From Planctomycetaceae bacterium (GTDB lineage: Bacteria; Planctomycetota; Planctomycetia; Gemmatales; Gemmataceae), in the NCBI GenBank assembly GCA_013823135.1, contig PNLP01000002.1, forward strand, positions 1 to 64,000: a DNA stretch of 64,000 bases, written 5' to 3'. The notes under the pieces were generated by a model that was not told the origin of the DNA, searched no databases, and was given only the letters and a program-made list of their open reading frames with translations. A program made the translations under genes and the position numbers. Within the stretch, counting starts at the first letter, position 1, and the number at the start of each line of letters is the position of its first letter. Positions 60,724 to 64,000 of this stretch are shown here, piece after piece.

Positions 60724-63700
60724 TCAGTTCTTTTCCGTGTTCGCGGACGCCTCGAACTGGGCGAGCATTTCCGGCAGGGCCAGTCGGCCACGGGCGTACT
60801 TGGCGGCCTCGGTCGCGGGGTAGTCCCAGCGGCACTTGTTGTACGCCTCGAACGCCTTCTTCATGTTGGCACCCGTGCGGTAGCTCTCGCCGGCCCAGAA
60901 CATCGCATCGGGAGCGAGTTGATCTTCGCGGAAGGTCTTGGTGAACTTGTCGAAGGTCTCGGCGGCCTTGATGTAGTTCTTGTCCTTGAAGTAGCACTGG
61001 CCGACGCGGAACGCCATCTTCGGCCCCCACTTGTGGCCCTCGAACTTCTCCAGGAACTTCTCGCCAACCTGAGCCGCGACCTTGAAGTTCTCGGCCTTGT
61101 AGAAGTGCTCGCTGATCCGCACCATCACGTTGGCAATCAGCGGGTTCTTCGGGTACGTCGCGGCCAGGGTCACGTAGGCTTCGAGAGCCTGGTTGAACTC
61201 ACCGGCCTCTTCGTAGCACTGAGCCATCTTGAACTGCGCATCCGGTGCGAGCACGTGATCTGGATACTGCTTCACGATGGTCTGGTATGCCTGCACGGCC
61301 TCGCCGTACTGCTTCAGTTCCTGGGCGAACTGGCCGAGCAAGTACGACACTCGCGGCGTGTACTTCGGGTTCGGGTAGTCTTCCATCACTTCGCGAAGCA
61401 CGCGCCGACCCGCTTCCAGATCGGCCCGTGCCTCGGCTTCGCGAGCCAGCCCCTTGTGGCTCTTGAACAGCTCGAAGTGGCTCTCGGCGATGTGGAACTG
61501 AGTTTCCACTGCCAAGGCTTCGTCGGTGAACGTCTTGCTGAACGCCTGGAGTTTGCCGTCGGTGCCGATCACCACCGCGATGGTGACGCCCGATTCGTAC
61601 TTCCCCTCGACGGCACTGGCGGCGCGTTCGTCGATGTACACAACTTCGATCGTGTCGCCGAAGTAGCACTCGATCTCGGCCGAGTCCTGCTTGATGTTCC
61701 CCGGCGTCGGCTTCTCGACCGGCTTGAGCAGCACCGAACCCGTGAACACGCCGCTGTGGGCCAGCGTCTCGACGAGTTCGACGGTTTCTTCCTCACCCCG
61801 CTTCGTGGTGATGCGAACCTTCGCCACGTCGCGTTCCGGGGTGCGGTCGAGGTCGGCGTCGACAACCTTGAGGAACAACCGCTCGCCGACGTGAACGGCG
61901 GTGACGTCCTTCAGGTATTCCGAGTCGGTGCAGGTGAGCTTGCCGTCCGTGAGCAGTCGTGCGTTGGCGTTCAGCACCTTGGCACCGTCGGGCCGGCGTT
62001 CGTCCTTGTACGACGCTTCGACGATGTCGGCCCCGGTCAGGTTCAGCACCCGCGTGATGAGTGTCTTGTCTCGCTTCCCTTCTTCCCCCATTTCCTCCTT
62101 CGGGAGAACCGGGCCGCCAATCAGATCGCGGGGCATGGACGCGGTCAGCGGCACCAGGGACGAGGTGTCCTTGCCGCCGAGTTGCATGATGACCTGCCCC
62201 GTGAACCGGCCTTCGTACAGAGCGGTGCCGCGGCGATCGGGGGTGCCCGCAGTGCCAAGGCGACGGTCTTCGAGAACGCATTCGACTTCCAGTTCGGCTC
62301 CCGACGTCGTCTTCAGTTTCACGATCACCTTGCTGCGGCTGTCCTTGGCCGCGTCGCGGTCGAGCACCTCAACAGTGAACGGTGCCTCGAATGCGACACC
62401 GGCAACCGACTTGGGGTCGGCGTCGGTGTCGTTGCCCGGCATGTAGCGGATTTGCGGCGGGATGTTGATTACCGCACCGCCCGGAACCTGTGGCGGGCGG
62501 GTCGTGCGGGTCTCGATGACTCGCACCTTACCCTGTGTGGGCTCGTTCACGTACACCACGACCTCGCGGAATGCACCGTGCCCAGGCACCGTGTTCTGCT
62601 GGTCGAAGTACCGCAGGGCAACACGGTCGCCCGGCTTCACGGCGATCTTGTCGCCGGCAGGCGCGGCCGCAGTATCCACTTCCTTCGTGAACACGCCGCT
62701 GTTCTCGGCGGTTTCCGTGGCTTCGAGTTCGATCGGCGGGCCGTCGTTGACCGACACCTGAACCTTGACCTTGTCCGGCCCCGCGGTCGTGTCCTGGTCG
62801 AAGTCGGTCACCTCGATGGTGATTCGCTCGCCCGGGTCGATTCGCAGCAGTTCCTTGCGGAGCGTGTTCACCTCGCCGTTCGGCCCCTTGAGGAAGTCGT
62901 AAGCGATCGGCAGGATCGTGCCGTTGTGGTAAGTGGCCGTCAACTTCGCCGCGAGGAGCCGCGAGCCGCCGGTCGTGTTCACGTCGTCGATGTAGGTCGC
63001 GGTGACCACGTCGCCGCCGGAGATCTCGAGAACGTCGTTCGTGGCCAGCGAGAGCAGATCCGCTTCCGTGGGGATGTGCAGAGCGTTCTTCTCGCCGTCG
63101 CGGATTTCGACGTGGTTGATCGCGACCGCCTCACCGCGGTATTCGTGGATCACGGTTCGGACGTGTCGCACGTTCATCGCCGGGAACTTGAAGTCCCACG
63201 ATGTCCCTTCCTTGTCCGCCACGGCTTCGCCGAGTGGTCGTGGTGCCGGGGTGACCTTCGCTTCCGGTCGGGTCAGGTCGAAGTCGTTCGCACGGAATGG
63301 CACAGTCGTAATCAGCTCGGTCGTCGCGTCGCCGGTCGTCCAGCGAGCTTCGAGCGTCTTGGTGTTCGGCCCCGCGGCTGCGAAGATCGTGACGACGTGA
63401 ACGCCGGCATCAAGGTAAACGTCCGCGTGGCGGCCGTTCGGCCCGACCGGCATTTCCAGGCGACCGTCAACCATGACTGCCGTCTTCTCGCCGGTCACCG
63501 CGAACCGCACGGCTCCCGACTTCGGCTGAACGAGCTTGCCGTGCCACACGATGCTGGTCGCGGGCTTGGCCTTCTCGTCGGGCTGGCGAGTCCAGAACAG
63601 GTCGGCTGCCTTCCCCTCGGTGGTCGGCTTGGCGTTCTTGGTCAGCGCCACAACCTGATCCCAGGTCGTGTAGTTCTGGCCGTCGGCGAGGTAGATGCGG

Positions 63701-64000
63701 GTCGTCATCTGGCCGGGTTCGCCGACGACGGGCGTCACCTTGGCGTCCGGGTGCGTGGCGGCGAGGCGGAACCAGAGTCGGCCGTCGTCGCTCCCTTCCA
63801 GGGTCATGCGGATTGGAGCGTTCTGCGCCGCGTTCGGCGTCCAGACCACGACGTTGTTGGTGCGTTTCAGATCCTTCATGTCGATGCTGAGCATCTTCGG
63901 CGTCGCACCGTCCGGCTCGCTGAGCCACGTCGTCTTCTTGTCCTTGTCGATCGCCATCAGCGGGCTGTGGTCGATGGCCGTGTTCGTGGCCAGCGCCCCG
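60724..64000 (-). CDS. giant multi-domain TPR protein (5' end beyond window)
   Basis: The frame is open to the window edge, so the N-terminus lies beyond 64000; at least 1,090 residues are visible. Order of parts (from the Met at 63957): a discoidin-like beta domain, a PA14-like domain (about 120-200), beta repeats with the pattern D-x-D...ET...SGVFxG (about 380-470, 530-620, 690-780), then TPR repeats from about 840 to the end (for example QFAQELKQYGEAVQAYQTIVKQYPDH). It precedes ExbB and two ExbD genes on the same strand. A periplasmic partner of that motor is a reasonable inference. Confidence 0.78.
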   Translation of the reverse strand, partial: GALATNTAIDHSPLMAIDKDKKTTWLSEPDGATPKMLSIDMKDLKRTNNVVVWTPNAAQNAPIRMTLEGSDDGRLWFRLAATHPDAKVTPVVGEPGQMTTRIYLADGQNYTTWDQVVALTKNAKPTTEGKAADLFWTRQPDEKAKPATSIVWHGKLVQPKSGAVRFAVTGEKTAVMVDGRLEMPVGPNGRHADVYLDAGVHVVTIFAAAGPNTKTLEARWTTGDATTELITTVPFRANDFDLTRPEAKVTPAPRPLGEAVADKEGTSWDFKFPAMNVRHVRTVIHEYRGEAVAINHVEIRDGEKNALHIPTEADLLSLATNDVLEISGGDVVTATYIDDVNTTGGSRLLAAKLTATYHNGTILPIAYDFLKGPNGEVNTLRKELLRIDPGERITIEVTDFDQDTTAGPDKVKVQVSVNDGPPIELEATETAENSGVFTKEVDTAAAPAGDKIAVKPGDRVALRYFDQQNTVPGHGAFREVVVYVNEPTQGKVRVIETRTTRPPQVPGGAVINIPPQIRYMPGNDTDADPKSVAGVAFEAPFTVEVLDRDAAKDSRSKVIVKLKTTSGAELEVECVLEDRRLGTAGTPDRRGTALYEGRFTGQVIMQLGGKDTSSLVPLTASMPRDLIGGPVLPKEEMGEEGKRDKTLITRVLNLTGADIVEASYKDERRPDGAKVLNANARLLTDGKLTCTDSEYLKDVTAVHVGERLFLKVVDADLDRTPERDVAKVRITTKRGEEETVELVETLAHSGVFTGSVLLKPVEKPTPGNIKQDSAEIECYFGDTIEVVYIDERAASAVEGKYESGVTIAVVIGTDGKLQAFSKTFTDEALAVETQFHIAESHFELFKSHKGLAREAEARADLEAGRRVLREVMEDYPNPKYTPRVSYLLGQFAQELKQYGEAVQAYQTIVKQYPDHVLAPDAQFKMAQCYEEAGEFNQALEAYVTLAATYPKNPLIANVMVRISEHFYKAENFKVAAQVGEKFLEKFEGHKWGPKMAFRVGQCYFKDKNYIKAAETFDKFTKTFREDQLAPDAMFWAGESYRTGANMKKAFEAYNKCRWDYPATEAAKYARGRLALPEMLAQFEASANTEKN

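Overview
The window (high G+C, about 60%+) reads as a chromosomal segment of a planctomycete, most likely family Gemmataceae. Supporting signs are a run of three type I sulfatases, a DUF1549/DUF1553 plus DUF1501 pair, H4MPT-linked C1 enzymes (Fae and a methylene-H4MPT dehydrogenase), a Ser/Thr kinase-like protein with a membrane tail, many secreted proteins of unknown function, and very abundant palindromic intergenic DNA. LptE-like and BamD-like lipoproteins, a TolC-like lipoprotein and an ExbB/ExbD motor indicate a Gram-negative type envelope. No phage, plasmid, insertion sequence or CRISPR array was found.

Layout. 0-4.6 kb (minus): Fae, methylene-H4MPT dehydrogenase, a SWIM-domain protein and a SNF2 helicase. 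4.7-12.5 kb: a SEC-C/TPR protein, a kinase-like protein whose catalytic Asp is replaced, an aminotransferase, a TMEM143/DUF3754 protein and a cupin. 12.7 kb: tRNA-Ala(GGC) with a clear promoter and a downstream palindrome. 13-21 kb: a transglutaminase-like/TPR exported protein and three sulfatases, the first frameshifted at a C7 tract. 21-30 kb: a CARDB protein, a DUF4139 protein, type I glutamine synthetase, a retropepsin-like protease, a Gly/Pro-rich exported protein, an Mrp ATPase coupled to DUF971, and an FkbM methyltransferase. 30-42 kb: a pentapeptide/channel-like protein, an RNase Z-like hydrolase, a zinc-ribbon membrane protein, an ABC-2 type permease, a sugar epimerase-like cupin and an FAD monooxygenase. 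42.9-50.8 kb: a divergent efflux locus with a TolC-like lipoprotein on one side and TetR, HlyD, ABC ATPase and two FtsX-type permeases on the other; two matching TetR-type operators sit on and just after a good promoter. 51-55 kb: an EF-hand protein, RecO, a BamD-like and an LptE-like lipoprotein. 55-64 kb (minus): a giant TPR/repeat protein that runs off the window, ExbB, two ExbD proteins, then the DUF1549 and DUF1501 proteins.

The most unusual signal lies between the genes. Within several operons a long hairpin starts 4 to 13 nt after one stop codon and ends shortly before the next start. Most of these share outer caps (TTTAGC...GCTAAA) around different inner stems. Elsewhere palindromes are nested inside palindromes, and two roughly 340-390 bp composite palindromes share the same ordered modules. 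These may be an undescribed family of intercistronic elements.
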